From Aedes albopictus (taxonomy: Eukaryota; Arthropoda; Insecta; Diptera; Culicidae): a stretch of 64,000 nt of DNA. The first letter of the stretch is position 1; every line of letters starts with the position of its first letter. Location: contig NC_085137.1 in NCBI RefSeq assembly GCF_035046485.1, positions 503,429,187 to 503,493,186 of the forward strand, read 5' to 3'. The position numbers and the translations under genes are program-made. Below, piece after piece: positions 32,110-42,484 of the stretch. The notes under the pieces are model-generated. The model searched no databases and was not told the DNA's origin. It saw only the letters and a program-made list of their open reading frames with translations.

Positions 32110-32487
32110 TTAATTATGATCTTCACAGTTCTCCAAATTCATCTTTCGTAATCGTATTTCTGTTGAACAATGAGTTTCTTCATATTCATCCTTAGCTTGC
32201 GGATACATATTTAAACACATGATCTCCTCGTTCTTGATGGCATCGATTGTCTAGGATAACAGTTTTCACTTTGCTCTATTGTCCATCTTTCCTGGGTCCT
32301 TTTTCGTGTAGAGCGTCCGGTGGTCATCTGGAACCTTTATGTCGTTCCGGACGAAAACTGATCCGTGCCCGGGGTAGAATTTGTAAACGCAGAAGTAGCA
32401 TGATTCCGGACCGTTTTCTGTCGGAACGGCAAGATTAAATCTTATAATAATATAAAAACTACAAGTTAATCAAATCCGCTTACCAAT
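32110..32487 (-). pseudogene. RSL24D1: Decayed copy of ribosome-biogenesis factor RLP24/RSL24D1
   Basis: On the minus strand a degraded start (TRI, where the family has MRIE) ends at a donor AATTG|GTAAGC (32484/32483). A 66-bp intron-like gap follows to an acceptor ...CCGACAG (32418). The next exon (32266-32417) reads SCYFCVYKFYPGHG and FVRNDIKV, close to the RLP24 signature CYFC..IYPGHG..FVRND.KV. A weak echo (KKDPGK) of the KKNPRK motif follows, then a stop at 32266-32268. Past the stop, DAIKNEEI and NMKKL-like fragments appear in other frames down to about 32110, in the same order as in RLP24. Conserved Cys residues after FVRND are lost. RLP24 normally binds pre-60S ribosomes in the nucleus. 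The retained intron argues for DNA-level duplication or an old gene, not a processed copy. Confidence 0.6.
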
Positions 32488-32700
32488 TCTTGTTGCTGGA
32501 GGAGGTAACAGCGGCACCTATTGTGGCGGATACTCTAGCAGCCGGCCCACCGCCCTGTCCACTTCGTGTGTGTTGGGTGGAAGCAGAGACCGGATATTGT
32601 TGGGAAGAACAACTTCGTCTGTGGAATAATTGCGCAACGCGTATTTAAATTTAATAAAGGTCGATTTCACACCATATTTTACAACAATATTTACCGAGAG
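32488..32700 (-). other. Open stretch upstream of the RLP24 pseudogene, unknown
   Basis: In the same minus-strand frame, about 40 codons read STDEVVLPNNIRSLLPPNTH and on to a TAG at about 32507-32509; after that the frame runs into the RLP24 start. A second frame is also open across an acceptor-like site at 32618 (TTATTCCACAG). Codon content looks coding, but I cannot name a family. It might be the 5' part of the old gene or another captured gene fragment. Confidence 0.35.
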
Positions 32701-33349
32701 CGAGGAACTTTGACTTGAAAAAACGTAAACCCGATGTGACGATTTGTTTTGGCAGACAGCGCGAAGCGAAGTGAAGTCGGTTACATATACTCATACATGT
32801 AACAGTTTGACAAATTGTTGGGCACTCGTAAAATATGGTTAAATGCAAGTGTGTAAGTGTGTTTCGCAAATATAAAACAAACCATTTGTCATAATGTGAT
32901 TGCATATTGCCACCATTTCTCACAAGTGTCTATCCTTATATGATTCAACAATGTGTTAACACTATAACATATTGTCACAGTTTGCTATGGATGATTGATA
33001 CTGTTTTTAATAATAAAACATGTTAGTCTTCATATTGTTCAGCATTATGACAACTGTTTGAGATAAGCTAACACTAACAGATAGGACACATTTACTGTTT
33101 GGAATGTGAGACATATTGTATATTTCTATGCGGGTAGAGATGAGAATTGTAAAGACCGTCGTTATAGAGAAAAGTTGAATCATAGTAGGCGTCTAATGAG
33201 GATTCAAATATGAGCGTCAGTTTGTTGGTTAGCTTTCGCGAAAATGAACGTGTTTAAAAGAAAAAATGTTTTGAATTGAAAATTAAATCATTCACAAAAA
33301 CGATCCAAGAATATTCCGATCACTACAGGGCCATAACCATAGGAATCTA
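32701..33349. other. Unclassified AT-rich DNA
   Basis: About 650 bp containing repeated ACAT/TGT words (CATACATGTAACAGTTTG, AACATATTGTCACAGTTTG). It has weak internal similarity but no clear TIR or gene. Confidence 0.35.
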
Positions 33350-33352
33350 TTA

Positions 33353-34029
33353 CACTAGTTTACAAAATAAAACGAAAGTCGTGAACTTCTGTCAACGACC
33401 AAAATTTTTGAAGCATAATCTAGCGCTGATTTCGAAACCGTTCTTCAAAAAATTTAAAGTAGAACAGTTTTTGAGTTTTAGCTCAATATCGAGTTTTACA
33501 ACTTTTTAAAATATGGAATTTACTAAAATTCAAATATATTGCGTTTTGTTCAACCAATTTCAAATCTTTTTCCATAAATTAAGAGCTGAATATCATACCA
33601 TTCGATCATCTGAATACAGGTTTTGCGTCAGATTGATGAAATTCAAGATATTGGCGAGTTTTGCGGACGATCTCCTTAAATTTTAGCAAAATTTCCAAAA
33701 ATATATGAAGAAATGTATTTTTTCCAATGAGAAAAAAACAATTCAAAAATTCTTTCTCAACGTTTATTTGACATATCATATGTAGGCGAGTTACATTAAA
33801 AAAATTAGCTCAATTGGAGCATTGGTCACGGAGACTGAGATGTTTCAAGTGAGCGACATTGCTTTAAAATAGAACAAAAATCGATTTCAAATCATCAGCC
33901 TTGTATGGAAAGTCGAAAAAAATTCCGCTCTACTGTAATTTTTTTCCTTCGCGTTTTCGAATTCAGGGTATGATTCTACACCAAAAACGATCATCAACTT
34001 ACCGAGTTCAAAAATGCTGTAAACTAGTG
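33353..34029. mobile_element. PIF/Harbinger-like element, copy 1 (677 bp), TSD TTA
   Basis: TIR CACTAGTTTACA at 33353 and its complement ending at 34029; TTA at 33350-33352 and 34030-34032. Non-coding. The interior is highly similar to the copy at 56926-57524 in the same orientation. TWA targets fit PIF/Harbinger. Confidence 0.9.
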
Positions 34030-34068
34030 TTATTATCATTAAGAATTTACTAAATTTAAAGCTCACAT

Positions 34069-34346
34069 CGATGTTTCGGGTGATTTTCTCAGTCTTTAAG
34101 TCGAGAATGATTGTTTTCTACTTTCCCCACGTTTCGGCCGATAAGGTTTGGCCTTTCTCAAGGGTCGCAATGTCTATCGTCTCCCGCATGGATTGTTTCC
34201 TGAACATTTGCAATGATCGATACGGGAACGAGAGAAAATAGACACTATGACCCTTGAGAAAGGCCAAAACCAATCGGCCGAAACGAGGGGACAGTAAAAA
34301 CCAATAGTTCTCTACTTAAAAACTGAGAAAGCCTCCCGCAACATCG
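34069..34346. mobile_element. 278-bp fold-back element
   Basis: Arms of about 110 bp: GATGTTTCGGGTGATTTTCT at the left end, mirrored at the right. Inner parts CGTTTCGGCCGAT and CCTTTCTCAAGGGTC are inverted at 34245-34290. No clean TSD. Confidence 0.75.
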
Positions 34347-34739
34347 ATCACACATCCATAAATTACGACTTTGTTGAACTGTACATTCGATGACAGATCA
34401 GTAGTGATATACACTGTGGTGCATAATTGAGCGGACAAACTCCGATTTCCATACAAAATGACCAAACTTGAGAAGCTGTAACTACATGGCTTGCTTTGAT
34501 GGGTGAGCTCAATTTTTAACACTGAACTACTAATATGATGAGTGTTACGTGTACGGAGTACAAAATGTTTCCGTTCACAGGCGTGGGCGTGACAAGGCGT
34601 TGGAAAATGTGCAAAAGTGTTCGGACAGCGGTTCGCGTGTCAAAGGGGTACCGCTGTTCGATCACTTTACCGCATTTTTCAAAGCTTCTTTGCCTGCCAT
34701 TGCCTGAATTTTTATATTGTGAGGTAAGTTCATTTATGC
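34347..34739. other. Unclassified; possible transposon end
   Basis: Contains CACTGTGGTGCATAATTGAG near 34410-34435. That resembles ends of mosquito mariner-type elements, but no partner end was found. Otherwise nothing supportable. Confidence 0.3.
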
Positions 34740-34815
34740 ACTATGTCCAGGAATCGATCCCGTCGTCTCTGGATGGCGATCCAAAGTCTTATCCACAAGC
34801 CTAACTGGAGACCCT
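34740..34815 (-). mobile_element. tRNA-like SINE head fragment
   Basis: Minus strand: TAGGCTTGTGGATAAGAC (A-box-like) and GGATCGATTCCTGGAC (B-box-like), about 33 bases apart. Stems do not close, so it is a relic and not a tRNA gene. Confidence 0.5.
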
Positions 34816-35498
34816 AGGTTTCTCTACTTTACCATATTTTAGCTTACGAAAGTCAGTGAAAGTTTAGATAAAGACATCATCTGTATCTGTAAATACGTGT
34901 CCACAGTTTTTGTTACTCAGTTTTTTAATTTTTGGAAAAATAACAAGAACTGTAACTTAAAAAAAATCTCACAATCAGTGGAAAATTTGGATATGCACTT
35001 CCATGCACAACTTTCATGATTTGTGATTTATGCTTATAGCTACAACAAACCAAATCAAAACTGCTCCATTTGCACAACAGTCCCATATGAATGGGTTACC
35101 CCCTGTTTTGATCTTTCCAATTGAGCACATACACAGCAATCTCTTGGAAGAGTACAGGAAAATAATAAAAAACGACTACTTTTATCATTTTTCTTGTCAT
35201 TATCAATATTTACTTGTAATGTATCAGAGATGCATTACATACAAGAAGTATTGACGCTGCCAGGTCTACTTTGCAGCGTCATTAAATGCAATTCAACAAA
35301 ATCATAGAACGGCGACATCTCGTCAACCGTCCCATATAATATCATACATGTTGGGGACTCTGAGGGGGACATTCGACTAAAACACTGTTTTCACAGTTCC
35401 CAGTGAGGCAGCTTCTAAGCTGTAAATTTTATTAAACGAGATTTAGAGCTAATTAGTGGTGTTTGCGTATAACATATCGATAAAATTACATTTCCAGT
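34816..35498. other. Dispersed repeat fragment and AT-rich DNA
   Basis: 35185-35345 matches 26935-27070. The rest is AT-rich with no gene signal. Confidence 0.45.
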
Positions 35499-35507
35499 GT
35501 TGATATT

Positions 35508-36575
35508 GGTTCTGTCACATTCGCCCGAAAACCATTCGCCCGAATTCCAAATGCCCGAATGACAAACGCCCGAATGTAACAAACGCCCGAAAAGACCATT
35601 CGCCCGAAATACCATTCGCCCGAAAAGACCATTCGCCCGAAAGACCATTCGCCCGAAATCCATAATAGTCTTGAAACACTTTTCTGAAACAATTTAGGCG
35701 TCGTCCAGGCGTATGGCTGAACGCCATTTTCAACTAAAAGTAACTGCAACCTTTTTCGGTTTTTGTTTTTTTTTCAAACATAGTCTGATTTAAGACATAT
35801 ATTGTTACAAACATTTTCGGCAATATAGCTGTGGAAACATTTATTGGAATTGTCCCTTCTTTTGTTAATAGGCTTTTCTTTCTAGTTTCACCTTCAAGGA
35901 AATTAAATTTAATTTGATGTAATTTTTTACCAGAAATTTGCCCTTCTTTCAATCATGAATTGTTCTTTAAAGTACCTCTGTTATGGAGAACCTTGACGTT
36001 TTATATTTTTACAACTTCTGGATTCCAAACATGGTTTCAAAAGAACAGCTTGTTTTAATAAGAATGCTGTATTCTCACGATTTTTATGTTTTTTTTTCTA
36101 CATCCGTTAGCTCACGCGTTTTAATTTTTATCAATTATTGTTCATTTAAACGAAACGTAGTTATTCCGACTACATCAGTCGTGAACACTTTCAACTTAAA
36201 TGTGTTGACTACACTGTGCTGAAGTTTTGTCTTTATCCTTTCGATCAACAATGCCATAACAATTAATTAGCTATTATGAGCAAGCAATTAGGCCTTCTTC
36301 AAAACGTAGGTCGTTCTTTCAAACTAAGCTAATATGATTATTATTGGCGCCAATCAAGCTGTTCTTGCGATTGGTCGGACACTAAGTACATCATGCGTCT
36401 GTCCTTAAACTTCCATCATGGCAAACCACAAAAAAAAATGCATGGAATCGGTGGATCACTTTCGGGCGAATGGTCTTTCGGGTGAATGGTCTTTTCGGGC
36501 GATTGGAATTCGGGCGTTTGTCATTCGGGCGTATGTTATTCGGGTGAATGGTTTTCGGGCGAATGTGACAGAATC
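35508..36575. mobile_element. MULE-like fold-back element A with TTCGCCCGAA array ends
   Basis: 1068 bp. Each terminus is an array: nine GCCCGAA-type motifs at 35520-35660 and seven in inverted orientation at 36458-36570, about 15-17 bp apart. The outermost bases are GGTTCTGTCACATTCGCC on the left and the complement of GATTCTGTCACATTCGCC on the right. A perfect 9-bp TSD GTTGATATT lies at 35499-35507 and 36576-36584. A 9-bp TSD and long TIRs fit Mutator-like elements. The interior is AT-rich with no transposase, so the element is non-autonomous. Frames through the array give a spurious FGRMVFRANG repeat. Confidence 0.88.
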
Positions 36576-36736
36576 GTTGATATTAGTTGATGCGAATCGA
36601 GGTTATATCTCCGCTTCCTCGGAGTGATGAACTAGAATTATTCAAAATAAAAATCAGAAATCGATTCTTACACATTACAAACGGTCGCTCACCGAAGTAT
36701 CGAATATTGTGTTATTACAAGAAATAGTACTATTAA

Positions 36737-36852
36737 CCCTAAAAGGGATACCTGGGGTCCATTGGACCCCAGGCGCCTTTCAGAGCTCGTCTTTGATGGA
36801 ACACACTCAGCGAGGTGACGAAACTGAGGCCATGAAGGTATCCCTTTTAGGG
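36737..36852. mobile_element. 116-bp piggyBac-like MITE in TTAA
   Basis: TTAA at 36733-36736 and 36853-36856. TIR CCCTAAAAGGGATACCT and complement. CCCT ends at a TTAA target are typical of piggyBac MITEs. The interior includes a short dyad GGGGTCCATTGGACCCC. Confidence 0.9.
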
Positions 36853-36856
36853 TTAA

Positions 36857-38640
36857 TTCAAAGTAAATGTTATCTTGTTTTTAAGCGAATTCACTTCGAT
36901 TAATATCAACATACGTTGCACGCTATTGCACGTTGTTTTCTTCCCCTTAGTCCGTAAGAAGATGACGCAATGAGAGTATATTACAGGTAGGGAAGATGAA
37001 GCTATGCATATATGGAGCTATGTATTAGTAACCAAAAAAAAATGTAAACAAAAATAGTGACATCACTATTTGACACGCGTTCTTATGGGCGCTTGCTTTG
37101 CATGTAGTAGTGAGATTATGAATTTCCAATAACTCAACGTACATATTATTAAGGGTCGTGAGTTCAAATCTCACCTGAGCTGTGGATTTTTTCCCAATTT
37201 AATCAATAATTTACCCATCTGTACATATGTACGTTGAGTTATTTGAAATTCATAATTGACCACACGGATTGGAATTACCGAAAATTTTCACTTTGAGTGA
37301 GTAGTGAGATGTTTTGCATCAAACACGGATCTCACGCACACGAAGTATCCTCTTACACATTATTAAACTTTATTAAACTCTCATTGAGTATGACGTACGA
37401 GGGAATGGTTGGCAACTATACGTCAAATGTGCCCAGCGAGTTCGGAAACAATACAGACGTGAAGCAGAAACGATGAGAGTGACGTAGTTAAGAAAGTTAA
37501 TGCCACTCCATTGAAGTCCTTCTTCCTGGGATAGGACATAGGAATTTCCTCCCAATGTCCTTGCTCGAAGGCCTGAAACGAGAAAAAGTGTTGCTGCCAT
37601 CCCATCCGTTCGGGTCACATCACGCAACCCGATGAACGCCATCACAGGACAAAAATGAAAATATAAACCGGTCTCGATCTCTTACAAACTTTGGGATAGT
37701 TTTACACTTAATTGTCACACAGAAAAACGCTAGAAATACAAATACGTTTTCACCCTATCACGGCACTAAGTGTCATCAATGGTATTAGTTATTTTAGCGT
37801 GGCTAAGCAAACCGAACTTGTATCTGGGCACATTTTGGAGGTTTGGTAGCAGCCTGACTGCCGGCAAATTTCAGACCACAATTCTCAGCTAATGAGCATT
37901 TAGCATTGCTTCAGTATTATAGTTGTCTTCACTGTAAGGCGTTCAGTTCTTATTAAGCTGAATTTATCAGCAATTTTTAGGATTTTCACGGCATACTCTG
38001 TCCCATGTCATGCAAGATTTTCAGCATAAGGTGCCCCACGTAGAGTTTTACAGATGATCACGATTCCTGGAGAATGAGCAACTGATATCTCAGTTAATAG
38101 TCAAGTATATTTTAAGCAGCACCCATATGGGTACCGCTGCCATCAAACATTAAACGTCAAACATTTAGCCGAGATTTCAGTATTTTTTTTAAGTGTGTAT
38201 TGTTAGAGTTTCTGGAGAATATTTTCGGCATAAGGGAGGGCGGCGTAAACGTTGCCGTGGTGCTGTTCCGCAAAATTCCTCAAGTTTTTGAAAGTTTAAT
38301 TTATATTTTTGGAACGGACTTTGCAAGAAGTTGTTGGAAAATGATGTCCGACACCATGTTTAAATCCTAGATGGTGGCTTCCAGTTTTTTTGTAAATCCA
38401 TGAAAACTCGCACAATATAGGTATTCTGGGACAGGCTTGACGAGTCCATTGTAAAAATCAATGATCGGTGCTTTTTTAAATAAAAAAAACTTGCATGAAT
38501 CTGTATCTAAACTTTTAAAAACCATAATTTTTCAAAGTTTTTTTTCCTTTGCGTTGCATCTCATGAACTTGTCACTTCCAACTTTGTACTCCTCAACGCT
38601 TCGCACTCTTTGCTTTTTATTATTTTTTTTTAATTTCCTC
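36857..38640. other. Unclassified DNA with a tRNA-like palindrome
   Basis: 37125-37255 is a dyad (AATAACTCAACGTACAT and complement) enclosing a T-arm-like GTGAGTTCAAATCTCAC, probably a SINE relic. 37480-37545 resembles 27375-27425. The remainder to 38640 has no supported gene. Confidence 0.45.
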
Positions 38641-39125
38641 TCATTTCTGATTCTTAACTGCTCACTTCTCATACCTCGTCGACCACTCTTCGATCCAAAC
38701 TGATTCACGTTTACATGGATTCCCTTTTCAATGCTCATGCCTGCTTATTTCTCACGCCTCATCCATTGCTTTTTGCTGCTCACTCTTAATTCCTCACACT
38801 TTACTTTTCACTTCCCATTTCTTACAGTTAACTTCTTACTTTTTAATGATCACTCCTCACTACTCACAGCCTATAGCTCCACATTCCTCATTGCGCAGTC
38901 TTCACTGCTAAAATCTCACTTTTCACTGCTCACTCCCCACTGCACACTACTTTCTGTTCACTCCACACTACTTCTTCTAACTCATCACTTTTACTCACTC
39001 CTCACTCTTCATTCCTCACTTCTCACTCCTTCATTGCCTATTCCTTACAATTCACGACGCACTATTCATTGCTCATTTCTCACTCTTCTGGGTAGTAAAA
39101 ACCTTACTCCTTACTCTTCACCTCA
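38640..39125. repeat. Degenerate CTCACTNCTCA pyrimidine repeat
   Basis: About 490 bp of TCACTCCTCACT / CTCATTCCTCA words with no purine-rich interruption. Its style is like 925-1295 but the unit differs. The 161-codon frame across it (38731-39216) is an artefact of the absence of stops. Confidence 0.8.
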
Positions 39126-39227
39126 CTTTTGCGGCCTGTGCCCTGCGAGCTCACCAACCCTTGAGCTTACAGTATTTCCCTGCTTCTCGGACGTTGATCA
39201 GCCGCCCCTGACTTGAGGATCAGATGC

Positions 39228-39678
39228 TACTGTGAGGTTGGAGCGCAAACGCTCAGGCGAGATACAACCTTGGCTCGCTTGGTGGCATAACTTGTAGGCG
39301 TTATATGATTGATTGTCAACTGTGCTATGCAAATTGGAAGGTCGTGAAACGGCTTTTTCAACCTTTCTATTCTGACGATGGCTATGCATTTATGAATGTA
39401 AATTACATGTAACATGTTGATAACCAATTAGTCTTGTAGAGGTTTTTAGAACCGTCGTTATAAAGCCTTATGCCTTTTATTTTGGTTTTATGGTGGTGTT
39501 GAAAACTTCTAATCTGTTAGACTAAATAAATGTACTTGGGATGAGATATATGTAAAGAAGAGGAAGAAAGAAAGTAGATAGAAAGATACAAAGTAGGAGG
39601 AGAGGGACGAGCCAGGAATTGGACCCAGGATCTTTTGCATTCGAATCAGAAGCGGTAGCCACTAGACCACCAAGCTTG
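39228..39678 (-). mobile_element. Long tRNA-derived SINE, partial copy (head side)
   Basis: The head at 39678-39600 (CTTGGTGGTCTAGTGGCTAC, then B box) and the body to 39228 match 14600-14883. The hexamer-tail half is missing. Confidence 0.8.
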
Positions 39679-39679
39679 T

Positions 39680-40996
39680 TTATGCCTGATGTATGCATGA
39701 CTATTCCTATACAAAATCACTCAATATATCAAATCTGTATCCGATATAAACATGTTTAATTCCAAATTCGATTCGAATAAAAGGATCGCGAAAGTTACTG
39801 TCTTCAAAGTACCACGCATCCGCATGATCGTTTCGAGCGATTCGTTTGTAATTCGCTTTGAATTCAAGAAGTCAAAGAAGCTTTTCCCACCCATTAAACG
39901 TTGGACGAATTGCTCTTCCATCACTCATCCACCACCGCACAACTGTGGCGTGGTCTTTACTGACAGTCTCGAAGAGGAGGAAAAATTGACTAATTACCAT
40001 AAGAAATTGCCCGCTCGACTTATGCGCCATGGCCACGGTGCTTCCTCCTGTCACGCCGTCACCACCGGCATCCGTCAACAAACAATCGCCCGTTCATTCC
40101 TCGCACAAATAACGGGCGGGCAGGCGGAAAGATCATTTTCAAATTTTATCCGCGATCACGATCACGATCGCATCAACCGATGCGCGACGCCTCCACCGCC
40201 ACCACACCCGGATGCAAGTAGATAACAAATCAAAACACAAAACGGTAACAATTTTTGCTAGGGGTTTTATCTAATTCCCGTCTAACTAAGCACGGACCAG
40301 TAATGATCGAGTTTATTCTTGCACCTCGCCTAATGTCTCATGAACAATTTGGAATCAATTACTAATTTTTAAATAAGCTTCCACATCATGTTAAACATAT
40401 TGTGATTGAATAATTCGGTTTGCGAATGCGAATTTTGTTTCCGTCTTCTCCACGTCTATTTCGGGCACAAGCTAAATTCAATTCCCGGCACACCTTATAG
40501 GGCACTGCATGAAATTCTCTCCTTCTCTTTCACTCTTACAGAAATTATGTAAACAACAAGGCCAAGAACCGTCAAAATCCCATACTAAATCAAAACAATG
40601 CAGTGCCCTATACGTGACACTGTGGTACATAGGATGGTCAAAAATTATGATTTAACCGTAGGTGTTTATTCGAAAAGTTGGTCCAATACTTCGCATTCCA
40701 AATCAAATCATGTGTTTAAAGTACGATTGAGCAGAAACATTTAAATTAAAATTGTTGTAGCTTCAGAATAATTAAATTAATATTTTGGCTCATCAGATCA
40801 TAATACGCCAACACAGTGCAACGCAGAAATCTTTCTCTGTGGTTGTGAAATACGATGTTTCGTATTCAGAAAATCGAGAGACACATTTGGTTGTATCTAC
40901 GCTAGACGAAAACAACTTGTTGTTTACAATTTGACAACGGGAAAAATATTTATTTAAATTGGTGCACAGCTTTTTCTGCATTCTGCAGCGGTAAAA
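39680..40996. other. Unique DNA, part GC-rich
   Basis: 39890-40215 is GC-rich with CACGATCACGATCACGATCG. A 157-codon plus frame (39752-40225) lacks any domain or clear splice sites and I do not call it. The rest is AT-rich. Sequence from 40790 on is the undisturbed flank of the retroposon at 41011. Confidence 0.4.
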
Positions 40997-41010
40997 TCTA
41001 ACTTCGAAGT

Positions 41011-42031
41011 TATTATTATTATTATTATTATTATTATTTATTAGAGACACTTTATACCGAAAAGGTGCATTCGTGTCTGATTATTTAAAGTACATATACA
41101 GCTATGACATAGTTTTTTTCTTCGATCTCGTGATCACTTTCCAAGAAGAATCGGAATTCTGAGCATTCTCGTTGCACGATCGCTTGGCTAAATTTTCGTC
41201 TCGCGTTTCATTCGTTGACTCGGTTGACAACCGCCGCTTCGCAGAATCGGGCTCCGGGTTTACATCGTTTTCGTTTTCAACATCGGTATTTCCATCATCG
41301 TTATCGTCGTCATCATCATCACCACCGTCTCTATCAGATCTAGCCGCTTCTGGTTCAATTGTATCGCACTGGTCATCGTCGTTCTTCTGTCCCTTGACCG
41401 AGCTGGATGGTGTTTTTTGTTGCTTTTGTTTAGTGCTACGGATCGCTGGTTGATCGTTATTGTTGGGATAGCTAACGTACGTGCCGTGGCTGTTCACAAC
41501 AATATGCGACGGTATCGGTTTATCCAACCGCATCCGAACGACGCGTACACCATTGGGTATCCCCGAGAAGAAGTTCTTCCACACTTCGTTGTGAATGGAG
41601 ATCACTCTCCCGTACTGCTGCAAGTGGTCGGCGATGGAGTTGTTGCACATTTGCGGCGGAAGATCATGAATCCTCACGGTCGTTGTTGGTCCATCCACAT
41701 ATACCGGGATGTAGTATTTTACTCCCTCGAGAACGAAGCAGTGTTGTAGGTGATGCAGTTTTTGTAGCCGTGGGGCTACACCAGGGTCGTTCATCTCGAT
41801 AAATAGGCAGTTTTTAATGTTATGGATCTGAATGCTCCTAACATCGGCCATATCAAGTTTTACAAAACACTTCAGGAACTTTTCCACTTCTTCCAAAGCG
41901 GGGCGCCTTGGCAAGACACCAAAATCCACTACCAACGTGTTTTTTCTGTATTGTGACATCTTGCATCGATACAAGAGCAACCAAAGGAAAGGAAAAAAGA
42001 CGTCTGTCGCGCACGAAGAGTGGTTGTCAAC
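41011..42031 (-). mobile_element. ORF1-only retroposon, complete, 14-bp TSD
   Basis: A 1021-bp insertion in minus orientation: a 72-bp 5' UTR at its right edge (begins GTTGACAACCACTCTTCG), ORF1, a 3' UTR of about 60 bp, and a (TAA)n tail at 41011-41040. Perfect TSD TCTAACTTCGAAGT at 40997-41010 and 42032-42045. It has 5' and 3' ends and the TSD but no ORF2, so it must have been moved by another LINE's enzymes. Structure and ORF1 resemble LOA/Jockey-group LINEs. Confidence 0.88.
41102..41959 (-). CDS. LINE ORF1 protein lacking its zinc knuckles (285 aa)
   Basis: Starts MSQYRKNTLVVDFGVL. Residues about 5-165 form an RRM-like nucleic-acid-binding ORF1 core (VYVDGPTTTVRIHDLPPQM, then IADHLQQYGRVISI and VWKNFFSGIPNGVRVV). 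After HGTYVSYP, where related ORF1 proteins continue into CCHC knuckles, the sequence jumps to a linker. It contains an acidic run (DGGDDDDDDNDDGN, about residue 207) and a basic C-terminus ending RSKKKTMS. The frame stays open upstream to 42172, but that part is host flank beyond the TSD, so the ATG at 41959 is the start. Intact and free of stops despite lacking its knuckles and an RT partner. An alternative is a newly exapted gene, but the TSD and tail favour a retroposon. Confidence 0.78.
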   Translation of the reverse strand: MSQYRKNTLVVDFGVLPRRPALEEVEKFLKCFVKLDMADVRSIQIHNIKNCLFIEMNDPGVAPRLQKLHHLQHCFVLEGVKYYIPVYVDGPTTTVRIHDLPPQMCNNSIADHLQQYGRVISIHNEVWKNFFSGIPNGVRVVRMRLDKPIPSHIVVNSHGTYVSYPNNNDQPAIRSTKQKQQKTPSSSVKGQKNDDDQCDTIEPEAARSDRDGGDDDDDDNDDGNTDVENENDVNPEPDSAKRRLSTESTNETRDENLAKRSCNENAQNSDSSWKVITRSKKKTMS

Positions 42032-42264
42032 TCTAACTTCGAAGTGACACAGAGCTTTTGTGGGTTTTAAAGGTGCAACTGACCAACTGAAGAAAATCTG
42101 GCGAAGTGGAAATTGAACGGTGATGAAGAACAATTCAGCTTGCTGATGTTTAGGTGCGGTTGCTTTCGTCATACGGAAATGAGAAAATTTGTTAAGTCGT
42201 TAGTGGAGTAAGTATTCGAATTCCAGTGCTATCGACTGGTTATCGATAGTCTACATCTCTTGAT

Positions 42265-42483
42265 GAACATTTGAAAAGGGCCTATCTGCTTTTTGTAAAC
42301 AAACATGTTTCTGTCCCTGTAGGGTCCATCTGCATCCACCCACGCACATCAACATCCTTACTATCTGTTGAAGAACACTCTTTCTGATAAGGGTGTTGAT
42401 GTGCGTGGGTGGATGCAGATGGACCCTACAGAGACAGAAACATGTTTGTTTACAAAAAGCAGATAGGCCCTTTTCAAATGTTC
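42265..42483. mobile_element. 219-bp near-perfect palindrome
   Basis: Arms of about 90 bp: GAACATTTGAAAAGGGCCTA and complement, with only one or two mismatches, around a loop of about 30 bp. Probably a young fold-back MITE. Flanking CTCTTGAT / GTCTAGAT agree only in part, so the TSD is not certain. Confidence 0.82.
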
Positions 42484-42484
42484 G

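Noticed and set aside
35415..35749. Protein repeats FGRMVFRANG and similar
   Set aside because: They are translations of the TTCGCCCGAA array at the end of the MULE-like element in three frames.
37150..37185. tRNA gene
   Set aside because: Only a T-arm-like GTGAGTTCAAATCTCAC is visible inside a palindrome; no acceptor or D arm.
38731..39216. 161-codon open frame
   Set aside because: It runs through the degenerate CTCACTNCTCA repeat, which rarely makes stops in that frame.
39752..40225. 157-codon plus-strand gene
   Set aside because: No recognisable domain, low-complexity His/Pro tail and no transcription signals; left as unique DNA.
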